Part shown: positions 17,333-24,263 of the stretch, one piece after another
Layout of the letters: each line of letters begins with the position of its first letter
Numbering within the stretch: the stretch's first letter is position 1
NCBI RefSeq assembly: GCF_000337895.1
Contig: NZ_AOMA01000128.1
Span: forward strand, 18,778 to 63,674
DNA length: 44,897 bases
Direction of reading: 5' to 3'
From: Halobiforma nitratireducens JCM 10879
GTDB lineage: Archaea; Halobacteriota; Halobacteria; Halobacteriales; Natrialbaceae
Position numbers and translations under genes: made by a program
The notes under the pieces: model-generated
What the model was told of the DNA's origin: nothing
Database searches by the model: none
Seen by the model: only the letters and a program-made list of their open reading frames with translations

Positions 17333-17535
17333 CGCGAGATCACCTCTCCCTTGCTCTGGGCCTCACCTTCGGACACGCGTTCGCTCGCGACCGCGTCGTT
17401 CATGTTATCCGTACAGTCCGAACGCGGTACCTTGAATATTGGCCTCGCGTTTCCCCTCTCTGTTCCGCCGTCGAAACGGACGAAAACGAGGGAACTGTCT
17501 GGTGCTGGTAACGAGTAGCGCAAAATTAGTCTCCC

Positions 17536-17550
17536 AAATATTTTAATAAA
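17536..17550 (+). promoter_or_regulatory. TATA-rich promoter at the left edge of the eCIS locus
   Basis: aaatattttaataaa is centred about 37 bases before the ATG at 17580 and stands out sharply from the GC-rich surroundings. It predicts a leader of about ten bases for the first eCIS gene. The HerA-like gene is transcribed divergently from the same 247-base gap. Confidence 0.6.
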
Positions 17551-17579
17551 GCCGATCTGTATAAGCAGACGAGACGGAA

Positions 17580-18824
17580 ATGAAGGGGCCTTCACAGGAG
17601 TTTAGCGGTCCGAACGACGATCTCTCTCAATTCAGCAAAAACCGGTTTTTCCAGGGGAAGCTGATGACTCCCCGGGTCATGGAGATCGACCGATCGTACC
17701 ACGCCGAGCGGTTGCAGACGATCGCCCGCCACGTTATCGGATCGGGCATCGTCTCTGGACTCGAGGTGGAGTCGATCGAATCGGCCGGCGACGGGATCGA
17801 AGTAACGCTCACCTCCGGACTCGCACTCGACGGACGTGGACGGCCCATCGTCGTCGAGCAGACGACGACCACGACGCTGCCGTCGGTCTCCGCCGACGAA
17901 ATCTATCTGTTCATCGAGTACGACGAGGTGGCGGCCGAAACCGTTCCGGTCCCCGACACTGACGGCGCGGTCGACGACGACACCGTCCCGAACCGACTCG
18001 TCGAAACCTTCGAACTCACCCACCGGGAGACGCCACCCGAAACGTCGTCCGCGCCCGAGGAGTTCGACCCGACGGCCGTCGACCCCGACGGCGGAGACCT
18101 CGATTCGGTCGCCCGGAAGCTAGCGAACTGGTACCACGAGCAGTATCGTATCGGCCCGGACGCGACGGACGAGCCCGCCGTTCCTCTCGGTGGCTACGAG
18201 CGAACGCCCGACGGCTCGTGGATCGAGATCGACGGTGAGACCGTTCGTCCGCACGTGTACGATCACGAAACGCTCGCCGCGTTGCTCGTCGGGCATCTCA
18301 CGGATACCGACAACCCTCACGAAACGCCCGTCCACGAACCGGTCGATCCGAACCCCGACGTGGCGGACATCGAAACACGTCTTGGAGCCGTCGAGGAGTC
18401 GCTTCGGGACCTGGAACGGGAACGGAACACGCTCGCCCGCTACTCCCTTCGGAAGACCATCAAGGATCGCGCCAGGTTCTTCGACCGCCTCAGCGAACGG
18501 ATCGAAGCCCACCACGGAGAGAGTAGCCGATCGGCTCGAGAAATCGCACAGCTTTCCGACGCGGAGATCGCCGATGGAGAGGCCGTCCGCGAGGAGTACG
18601 CCCAGCACCTTTCGACGGTGCTTCCGTCGCTTATCGAACTCGGCGAACAACTCGAGGGCGTCGTCACCGAGCGGTCGCTCGAACGGTATCTCCGTGCAGT
18701 CTCACAGCTCCAGTCGACGCTGGAAACGGATGCAGAACTGGTCGAACTGATCGATGCGGACGACCGCGTCTGTGAAACGGTCGACTCCCTCGACGTCCTC
18801 GTCGACGTCGTTCCTGATACCTAA
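17580..18824 (+). CDS. eCIS-associated FFxGKLM-type protein
   Basis: 414 residues. The opening block NRFFQGKLMTPRVMEIDRSY followed by HVIGSGIVSGLEVE matches a family repeatedly found beside phage-tail-like gene clusters, with the pattern F..GKLM...., Y, then G.GVV.GLEV; its role is not established. Residues 60-125 look like a beta-rich domain, 125-250 is acidic linker including HLTDTDNPHETPVHEP, which resembles a fibre-type motif, and 255-414 is helical with coiled-coil character. A tail-fibre or attachment role would fit, as would a baseplate accessory role. It has its own promoter and a T-rich terminator, so it can be expressed apart from the sheath and tube genes that follow. Confidence 0.7.
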   Translation: MKGPSQEFSGPNDDLSQFSKNRFFQGKLMTPRVMEIDRSYHAERLQTIARHVIGSGIVSGLEVESIESAGDGIEVTLTSGLALDGRGRPIVVEQTTTTTLPSVSADEIYLFIEYDEVAAETVPVPDTDGAVDDDTVPNRLVETFELTHRETPPETSSAPEEFDPTAVDPDGGDLDSVARKLANWYHEQYRIGPDATDEPAVPLGGYERTPDGSWIEIDGETVRPHVYDHETLAALLVGHLTDTDNPHETPVHEPVDPNPDVADIETRLGAVEESLRDLERERNTLARYSLRKTIKDRARFFDRLSERIEAHHGESSRSAREIAQLSDAEIADGEAVREEYAQHLSTVLPSLIELGEQLEGVVTERSLERYLRAVSQLQSTLETDAELVELIDADDRVCETVDSLDVLVDVVPDT

Positions 18825-18910
18825 TGGCTGCTCCCACGAACTGTATCCGCCGAACGACGCCGGTTCGGATGTCGCATTACCTAACGGTACGTTCAAATCT
18901 GCCGAACAAT

Positions 18911-18929
18911 CTTATTTTTGTATATTTTT
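18911..18929 (+). terminator. T-tract terminator between the FFxGKLM gene and the sheath gene
   Basis: cttatttttgtatattttt contains two runs of five T residues, the usual signal for archaeal RNA polymerase release, about 90 bases after the stop codon at 18824 and before the sheath promoter. Confidence 0.55.
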
Positions 18930-18967
18930 GCTGATGCTGAATACGCCCTGTGCGATGTAAATATCGT

Positions 18968-18982
18968 AAAATATATTAATAC
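18968..18982 (+). promoter_or_regulatory. Promoter of the sheath/tube operon
   Basis: aaaatatattaatac is centred about 53 bases before the sheath ATG; transcription would start near 19001 and give a leader of about 27 bases with the purine-rich ggaagagga at 19014-19022. A weaker TATA-like tctctataac (18993-19002) also lies here. This is one of the most AT-rich stretches in the window, as expected of a strong promoter. Confidence 0.55.
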
Positions 18983-19027
18983 AATGAGACGATCTCTATA
19001 ACGTAGCACGTCTGGAAGAGGATATAA

Positions 19028-20827
19028 ATGCCAGAGTATCAAGCACCCGGAGTTTACGTCGAAGAAGAAAGCACTGGAAGCAAATCAGTCGAAGGTGTAA
19101 GTACCAGTACGGCAGGATTTTTGGGACAGACAGTTCGTGGACCGGTCGAACCACAGCTCATCACGAGCTACAACGAGTTCGAGCGCATCTATGGGTCGAG
19201 CCCACCGGAGTCGGATCTAGATGTCGCGATCAACGGCTTCTTCAAGAACGGCGGAAGCCGATGTTACGTCGGTCGGGTCACTGCGGCCGACCCCAACGAT
19301 GTCGCGACGAGAACGCTGATCGACGACGAGAAGAACGACGTTCTCGAACTCGAGGCGAACGGGCCCGGCGACTGGGGAGAAAACGTCGCCGTGATCGTTC
19401 GCGACGGACAGCACCCAGATCAGTTCGATCTGATCGTCCGGTACTGGTCGTGTGATCGGGCCGAAGTCATGGACCCGGACGGCGACCGCCCCGAACCCTC
19501 GCCTGATGTCGAAGAGGTGTTCGATGGACTGTCCGCGGACCCCAAGTCCAGCCAGTTCTACGAAAAGCAACTGACGAGTTCCGTACTGGTCGAGGTCGAA
19601 TATCTCGACGACGGACAGCCGAAAAACGGACTCGTCTGGTTGAGTCGAGACGACCACGATATCCGTACCGACGGCGGCCGCGAAATCCGCACCGATGGCG
19701 GGGTCGTCGAAGCCGATCGGGAAGACGTGCTGCACATTCCGGACGACCTGGACGAACTCACGGACGAAGACCGTGAATCGCTCGCCGAGTCGGTCGATAT
19801 CGACGCTGATCCGTCTTCCGAGGAATTCCTCGACGAACTCGAGCAAATCCGAGACGGCGATCGGGAGGTCGACGCCGAAGTCGTGACGGAACTGCCGGCA
19901 CAGACACAGGCCGACGCCGAACCCGACACCGATGCCGAATCGGATACTGCGTTCGAGTCCGACACCGAAGAGGAAGTCTCTCTGAGCGATTACGAGGGCG
20001 TCGACAAACCCGGCCTTCGTACCGGTCTCGCAGCGTTCAAAGCTATCGACGACATCTCCCTCGTCTGTGCCCCCGACGAAAACGATGTACAGGGGCTGAC
20101 TGACGCGCTCGTCGCACACTGTGAGAACATGGGAGACCGATTCGCGATCCTCCAGTCGCCGCAGACTCCGGGACCCGTCTCCGAGATGGAGACGCCGGTG
20201 GACTCCTCGTATGCGGCCTACTACTACCCCTGGGTCAAGGTCCTCGACCCGGTGACGAACCGGGAGAAGTTGGCTCCACCGGGCGGTCACATCGCCGGGA
20301 TCTACTCCCGGAGCGACATCAGTCACGGCGTTCACAAGGCCCCCGCGAACGAACCGCTTCGCGGGATCGTCGGCCTGCAGCGTGACATCACGAAAGGCGA
20401 ACAGGATGTCCTCAACCCGAAGGGCGTCAACTGTATCCGGAGCTTCCAGGGACGCGGCACTCGCGTGTGGGGCGCTCGGACTTGTTCCAGCGACCCCGAG
20501 TGGAAGTACATCAACGTTCGCCGGCTGTTCCTCTACATCGAGCAGTCGCTCGAAGAAGGGACCCAATGGGCCGTCTTCGAGCCCAACGACGAGGACCTCT
20601 GGGCACGCATCCGCCAGTCCACCGAGAAGTTCCTCAAGACGGTCTGGCGCGAAGGCGGCCTCCAGGGTTCGACGGCCGACGAAGCGTTCTTCGTCCGCTG
20701 TGGGGAAGAGACGATGACCCAGGACGACATCGACAACGGTCGTCTCATCGTCGAGATCGGAATTGCACCGGTCAAGCCCGCAGAGTTCGTCGTATTCCGG
20801 ATCTCACAGGATACCGGTACCGCCTGA
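19028..20827 (+). CDS. Contractile tail sheath protein
   Basis: 599 residues. MPEYQAPGVYVEEESTGSKS and STSTAGFLGQTVRGPVEPQL are the standard N-terminal sheath signature that links to neighbouring subunits, and the C-terminal region (GTRVWGARTCSSDPEWKYIN, RRLFLYIEQSLEEGTQWAVF, then VEIGIAPVKPAEFVVFRI) is the conserved inner sheath domain seen in Afp2/Pvc2 and phage sheaths. Between about residues 150 and 330 is an outward-facing insertion that is strikingly acidic (DTDAESDTAFESDTEEE). It would polymerise round the tube and contract on firing. It is the only sheath gene in the window, whereas Afp and PVC carry several. Start fixed by a purine-rich leader. Confidence 0.96.
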   Translation: MPEYQAPGVYVEEESTGSKSVEGVSTSTAGFLGQTVRGPVEPQLITSYNEFERIYGSSPPESDLDVAINGFFKNGGSRCYVGRVTAADPNDVATRTLIDDEKNDVLELEANGPGDWGENVAVIVRDGQHPDQFDLIVRYWSCDRAEVMDPDGDRPEPSPDVEEVFDGLSADPKSSQFYEKQLTSSVLVEVEYLDDGQPKNGLVWLSRDDHDIRTDGGREIRTDGGVVEADREDVLHIPDDLDELTDEDRESLAESVDIDADPSSEEFLDELEQIRDGDREVDAEVVTELPAQTQADAEPDTDAESDTAFESDTEEEVSLSDYEGVDKPGLRTGLAAFKAIDDISLVCAPDENDVQGLTDALVAHCENMGDRFAILQSPQTPGPVSEMETPVDSSYAAYYYPWVKVLDPVTNREKLAPPGGHIAGIYSRSDISHGVHKAPANEPLRGIVGLQRDITKGEQDVLNPKGVNCIRSFQGRGTRVWGARTCSSDPEWKYINVRRLFLYIEQSLEEGTQWAVFEPNDEDLWARIRQSTEKFLKTVWREGGLQGSTADEAFFVRCGEETMTQDDIDNGRLIVEIGIAPVKPAEFVVFRISQDTGTA

Positions 20828-20886
20828 TTCGCCTGATCGAACAGCTCGCAAACTAACCTAGCAGACAACAGATACACAACACAACA

Positions 20887-21336
20887 ATGCCTGAACACGG
20901 ACCACTTCCAAGCACAGAATTCAAAGTCGAACTCGACGGCGTCGAGGTTCCCGGTTTCCTCGAGGTCAAGCTGCCGAAAAAGGAGACCGAGGAGTACGAC
21001 TACCGCGAGGGTGACGACGCAAAGCACGCCCGCAAGATGTTCGGCGACGTTCACTACTCGCCGCTCGTCTTGGCCCGTGGTGCCGACGAGAAAAACGACG
21101 CGATCGGCGACTGGCTCAAGGCCGTCGAAGAAGGTAACGAGGACGACGCTCGGAAAGATATCGCCGTGGTCATCATGGACCAGTCTGGCGACAACGCGAT
21201 CCGGTACGAGTTCTCCGAAGCGTGGGTTCGCGAGTACGAACCACCGACGCTGAACGCACAGGCCGGCGGCGGGGAGGCGCTGGCGGTCGAGACGTTCACC
21301 GTCGAGTTCGAGGAAATGGAGCGCAAGAACGTATGA
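20887..21336 (+). CDS. Inner tube protein (gp19-like), first copy
   Basis: 149 residues. FKVELDGVEVPGFLEVKLPK near the N-terminus and the body with a YREGDD segment match the T4 gp19 / Afp1-Pvc1 tube fold, a six-stranded beta barrel that stacks as hexamer rings inside the sheath. The ending AVETFTVEFEEMERK is the usual last strand. It follows the sheath by 59 bases and overlaps the next ORF by four bases (ATGA at 21333). A second, more canonical tube protein lies at 22365; the two may make different parts of the tube or its tip adaptor. Confidence 0.92.
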   Translation: MPEHGPLPSTEFKVELDGVEVPGFLEVKLPKKETEEYDYREGDDAKHARKMFGDVHYSPLVLARGADEKNDAIGDWLKAVEEGNEDDARKDIAVVIMDQSGDNAIRYEFSEAWVREYEPPTLNAQAGGGEALAVETFTVEFEEMERKNV

Positions 21337-21494
21337 CAACACAGACGCCGTCCGGGCACGAGTACACGCTCGATCACACCTGGTACGGCGATGCGTGCCG
21401 CCTCGACAGTGAGGGGCATCTCCATACCGGAAGTGCCACCTCGCACGTCAGCAGTCTCACCGTCACCTACACGACGGACAGAGGTCACGAATGA
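21333..21494 (+). CDS. 53-residue ORF coupled between tube and chaperone-like genes
   Basis: It starts in the ATGA overlap with the tube stop and its own TGA overlaps the ATG of the next gene, so both ends are in register for coupled translation. The protein (MTTQTPSGHEYTLDHTW... ending TTDRGHE) is hydrophilic, rich in His, Thr and Ser, with one Cys. I recognise no family. A longer frame opens upstream at 21222 but lies inside the tube gene. Either a true small subunit or a bridging ORF. Confidence 0.55.
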   Translation: MTTQTPSGHEYTLDHTWYGDACRLDSEGHLHTGSATSHVSSLTVTYTTDRGHE

Positions 21495-22066
21495 GCGATC
21501 AAACACTCCAGACCGAGTTCGAGTTCACCCTGCCGAGAGGGTACGTCGACGACGACGGGACCCTGCACAAAGAGGGGCGGATGCGGCTAGCGACGGCTGC
21601 AGACGAGATCCAGCCGCTTCAGGATCCGAAGGTACAGTCGAACCAGTCGTACCTGACGATCACGCTGCTTGGCAGAGTCGTCACCGAACTCGGCACGCTC
21701 GAGACGGTCGATCGGAGCGTCATCGAAAACCTGTTCGTCACCGACCTGGAGCACCTCCAGGCGATGTACGAACGGATCAACAACCGCGGCCGGAATACCG
21801 TCGTGACCGGTTGTCCGGAGTGTGGCCACGAGTTCGAAGCCGACGTCATGAGCGGGATGCCCCACACTACCGAGGGCGGTCCCGACGCCGACGCCGATGT
21901 CGATCACTCGAGCCCGGCTGTAACGGGTGACGGTGGCGGCGACGGTGGCCCACACGACGATACGGCATTCGAAACGGCGATGACCCGTGACGGTGCCGAT
22001 GGTGCCGACGACGGCGAAGACGCCGACAGCGGTGGTGAGCTCACGACGGGAAATCCGACCGAGTGA
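21491..22066 (+). CDS. Phage-tail-assembly-chaperone-like eCIS protein with CxxC knuckle
   Basis: 191 residues. The first 105 (FTLPRGYVDDDGTLHKEG; MRLATAADEIQPLQDPKVQS; then VVTELGTL and IENLFVTDLEHLQAMYERIN) match a small protein found just after tube genes in many eCIS loci and likened to tail assembly proteins. At 108-111 CPEC followed by GH could bind zinc, perhaps with a partner molecule since only two Cys are visible. The remaining 75 residues are acidic Asp/Gly-rich low complexity. The start is backed by gaggtca five bases upstream and by the ATGA overlap. Role: probably chaperoning tube or tape-measure assembly. Confidence 0.75.
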   Translation: MSDQTLQTEFEFTLPRGYVDDDGTLHKEGRMRLATAADEIQPLQDPKVQSNQSYLTITLLGRVVTELGTLETVDRSVIENLFVTDLEHLQAMYERINNRGRNTVVTGCPECGHEFEADVMSGMPHTTEGGPDADADVDHSSPAVTGDGGGDGGPHDDTAFETAMTRDGADGADDGEDADSGGELTTGNPTE

Positions 22067-22326
22067 TACAGCTGTACGACCGCGACACCCTCTACGAGGA
22101 GGTTGCGTTCGTCGCGTACCACTTCGGGTGGAGCCGCGATGAAGTGCTCTCGCTTCCTCACTGGGAGCGACACCGGTGGTGCGAAGAAATCAGCGAGATC
22201 AACGAACGGATGAACGACGGCACCCCGTCGGCACCGCAGGAACAGTCCCAGCCCGAACAGAGCGGAAGCATCCTCGGCGACGACGGTGAGGGGACGCTCC
22301 TCCAGAACTCGCTCGAGGACCTCTAA
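22063..22326 (+). CDS. DUF6760-like small eCIS protein
   Basis: 87 residues from GTG 22063, overlapping the previous stop as GTGA. The first 50 residues (YDRDTLYEEVAFVAYHFGWS then HWERHRWCEEISEINERMN) match a short helical family seen beside the chaperone-like gene in eCIS loci and annotated, as I recall, DUF6760. The rest is a Gln/Ser/Pro-rich tail ending LLQNSLEDL. Pairing with the preceding chaperone-like gene resembles the paired tail-assembly ORFs of phages, so a joint assembly role is a fair inference. Confidence 0.75.
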   Translation: MIQLYDRDTLYEEVAFVAYHFGWSRDEVLSLPHWERHRWCEEISEINERMNDGTPSAPQEQSQPEQSGSILGDDGEGTLLQNSLEDL

Positions 22327-22364
22327 GCGTATTCGTCCCCACCTTTCCACACGACATACCACAG

Positions 22365-22817
22365 ATGACATACACGGATCAGAGCGACCCTTACACACAG
22401 TTCAATTTCGAGGTACAGGTCGACGGCGAACCCGTAGCCGGATTCTCGGAGATATCCGGGATCACGATGCAACTGGAGACAGTCGAGTACAGGGAGGGTG
22501 GCGTGAACGACCACGTCCATTCCCTGCCGGGGACGTTCTCTCACGCGAACCTCGTGATGGAACGCGGCATGACCGAGGATGCGACGTTCTGGCAATGGGT
22601 ACAGGACGTTATGAGCGGCAACGTGACGCGAAAAGACGTCGTTATCAAACTCCAGGAAGGTTTCCAGGGCCAGAGCGTCTGGGGCTGGGAGTTTACCGGT
22701 GCCTATCCGACGCGGTGGCAGGGCCCCGATCTCGTCGGCGCGAAAAACCGAATGGCTTTCGAGTCGCTCGAGTTGACCTACCAGCGATTCGACACGGTGT
22801 CGGGGATGCCGGAGTAG
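22365..22817 (+). CDS. Inner tube protein (gp19-like), second copy
   Basis: 150 residues. YTQFNFEVQVDGEPVAGFSE, then ISGITMQLETVEYREGG, HSLPGTFSHANLVMERGM and the final LELTYQRFDTVSG are the textbook signature of Afp5/Pvc5 and T4 gp19 tube proteins. It is closer to the consensus than the copy at 20887. Starting 38 bases after the DUF6760-like gene, it closes the left half of the locus; beyond it lies a 1.45 kb non-coding or decayed stretch. In Afp-type particles tube paralogues act at the baseplate end, and the same split may hold here. Confidence 0.93.
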   Translation: MTYTDQSDPYTQFNFEVQVDGEPVAGFSEISGITMQLETVEYREGGVNDHVHSLPGTFSHANLVMERGMTEDATFWQWVQDVMSGNVTRKDVVIKLQEGFQGQSVWGWEFTGAYPTRWQGPDLVGAKNRMAFESLELTYQRFDTVSGMPE

Positions 22818-23135
22818 TCGATCGGACTCGAGTCGGTCGATCCGGAGACTGCTACGGCTGGCGGACACCTCGCGACGGGTCGTCTCCGCCGTGCCGTCGC
22901 CGTCCGTGTACTGTCCAGACGGGGTATCGTCGTCGACACGTACGAACGGGTCCTCTTACTCGTCGTTTCGCCGTCGGTTCACGTCGTCGTTACTGCCGTT
23001 TGCGGACACAATGGCGCTCGCGAGTTCGGCGGTGACCATCGGGGACTGATACTGGGAGCAAAACTACGCGAAGCCGATCATGCTGCTGGAGTCGCACTGT
23101 TAGACGTCGAGTTCACGATCGACTTCGTACTGACT

Positions 23136-23639
23136 GCTGTCCGACAGTCTGAACAACTAAATGGGCCTGTCGATCCGAGCGTTCAAGGGCTCCGCGAAAG
23201 TCATCGACCCCGCGGGCCTGGCGAGCGTCTCGGGTCGGTTCGACCGAAAACCCGAGGGATGGCCGGAACCCGCTCGGCGTGCGTTACTGCTCGCCGTCGG
23301 TCACCACTGCGTCGTCGGTCGCGACAGTCACTCGATAACCGGCGTACTCGAACCTGACGGTGGCGTCCGCGGGCGACTCGAGGATGACAGCCACGGTCTC
23401 GGGTTCGACGGCGTCGTACAGCGGTGGCAGTGCCGTCAGGGCACAGTCCTCGCGGGTTGCGGTTCGCTCGAGGGCGTCATCGAGTGCTGGATGATGGTGG
23501 AGGAGGTCGTGGGAGGGTCGGGGTTTTCGACGAACGAGACCGAGAGCGAGAGCGAGAGCGAAACCGCGACCGTCGTCTCGCAGTCGGGGCGGGTAGTTGT
23601 CTGGTCCGGAGGCTGGATACGGACGGCTGTCCGACAGTC
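23136..23639. repeat. Two exact 14-base repeats flanking part of the decayed stretch
   Basis: gctgtccgacagtc is found at 23136-23149 and 23626-23639, 490 bases apart. Each copy contains the inverted repeat ctgtc/gacag. They bracket the HalOD1 relic's C-terminal part and might be remnants of insertion ends or duplicated regulator sites. Confidence 0.45.
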
Positions 23640-23705
23640 ACTTCGGCGTGGTTTTCTCGAGATCATGTGTCTCTGCGTTTGTGGCCCCGACACGGGAGAG
23701 AACAA
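23284..23705 (-). pseudogene. Frameshifted HalOD1-domain gene
   Basis: The minus strand from about 23500 to the TAA at 23284 encodes ALTALPPLYDAVEPETVAVI then VRFEYAGYRVTVATDD, a clear HalOD1 output domain, which in haloarchaea occurs alone or fused to signalling proteins. This frame has no ATG, GTG or TTG between the in-frame stop at 23638 and the domain core. The neighbouring frame, open from 23705, supplies a fitting N-terminal lead (ENPDPPTTSSTIIQH) that stops matching at about 23488-23500. Joining the two frames by a one-base shift there restores a normal small HalOD1 protein. I therefore read it as a pseudogene; a sequencing error would look the same. Confidence 0.65.
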
Positions 23706-24236
23706 TCACTCGAGTACGCTGTACCCAGTTGTCTGGAATTGGCGGGCGTCGGTAGGTCTTTATTTTGCCAACGTCAACGATGGCTGCTCCCGCCATGCGG
23801 GGGTACTGCTTGCGAGCAGGAGTGTCAGGGTGGAGCCATACACTCCGGCTCTTGTGCACTTTCGTGCGCATCCATCCGTTACGCAATCGCCTCCAAAATG
23901 ATTAGTATATTGACTAGTTAGTGGCGAAGCTGCTGGCCGCCAACTCGTATCCGAGAGCGGCTATCGTGCTTCCGGACCCAAATAGATCGCCTCGAGTGTC
24001 CCACTTATCTTGTCCCTTCCGGAGGAGAGAAAATTATTATCAGTACAGAGACAGGGCCCATTCAGTGACTGGGTGGGCGAACTGGACAGCACGTCGACAG
24101 AGTTCCTACCCATACCATCGACCAGAAGAGCAAAAATGCAGGCTTTGAATCGATTGGCCGGGGAGACGACGCAGTCGCGCTCGCGTCGTCAGTCCGAAGG
24201 TCGATCCAGCGGTCCTCGACACGGACACGGACGGCC

Positions 24237-24250
24237 GCCGCTATAGCGGC
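24237..24250 (-). terminator. 14-base palindrome past the AAA ATPase stop
   Basis: gccgctatagcggc is a perfect palindrome starting 13 bases after the ATPase stop codon on the minus strand. It may fold in the 3' end of the mRNA. No T-tract follows, so termination is uncertain. Confidence 0.35.
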
Positions 24251-24263
24251 CGGCGGCGCACCG

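Larger units (their letters stand above)
22818..24263. other. 1.45 kb stretch without an intact gene, splitting the eCIS locus
   Basis: Apart from the HalOD1 relic (23284-23705) I find no intact gene. A plus-strand frame stays open from the tube stop to about 23358 but has no early start and turns arginine-rich. The minus strand of 22818-23165 reads in one frame as protein-like pieces broken by several stops. A short AT-rich patch at about 23898-23925 (atgattagtatattgac) looks promoter-like but leads to no convincing ORF; the candidate at 24010-24246 opens only with TTG. The pattern suggests an old insertion now in decay. Confidence 0.55.

Noticed and set aside
23161-23901. 246-codon plus-strand ORF
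   Set aside because: It is Cys/Trp/Gly-rich, unlike the real genes, and much of it is the complement of the HalOD1 relic.
24010-24246. 78-codon plus-strand ORF (LSLPEERKLL...)
   Set aside because: Opens only with TTG, has no ribosome site and ends in an arginine-rich tail; an AT-rich patch upstream is its only support.
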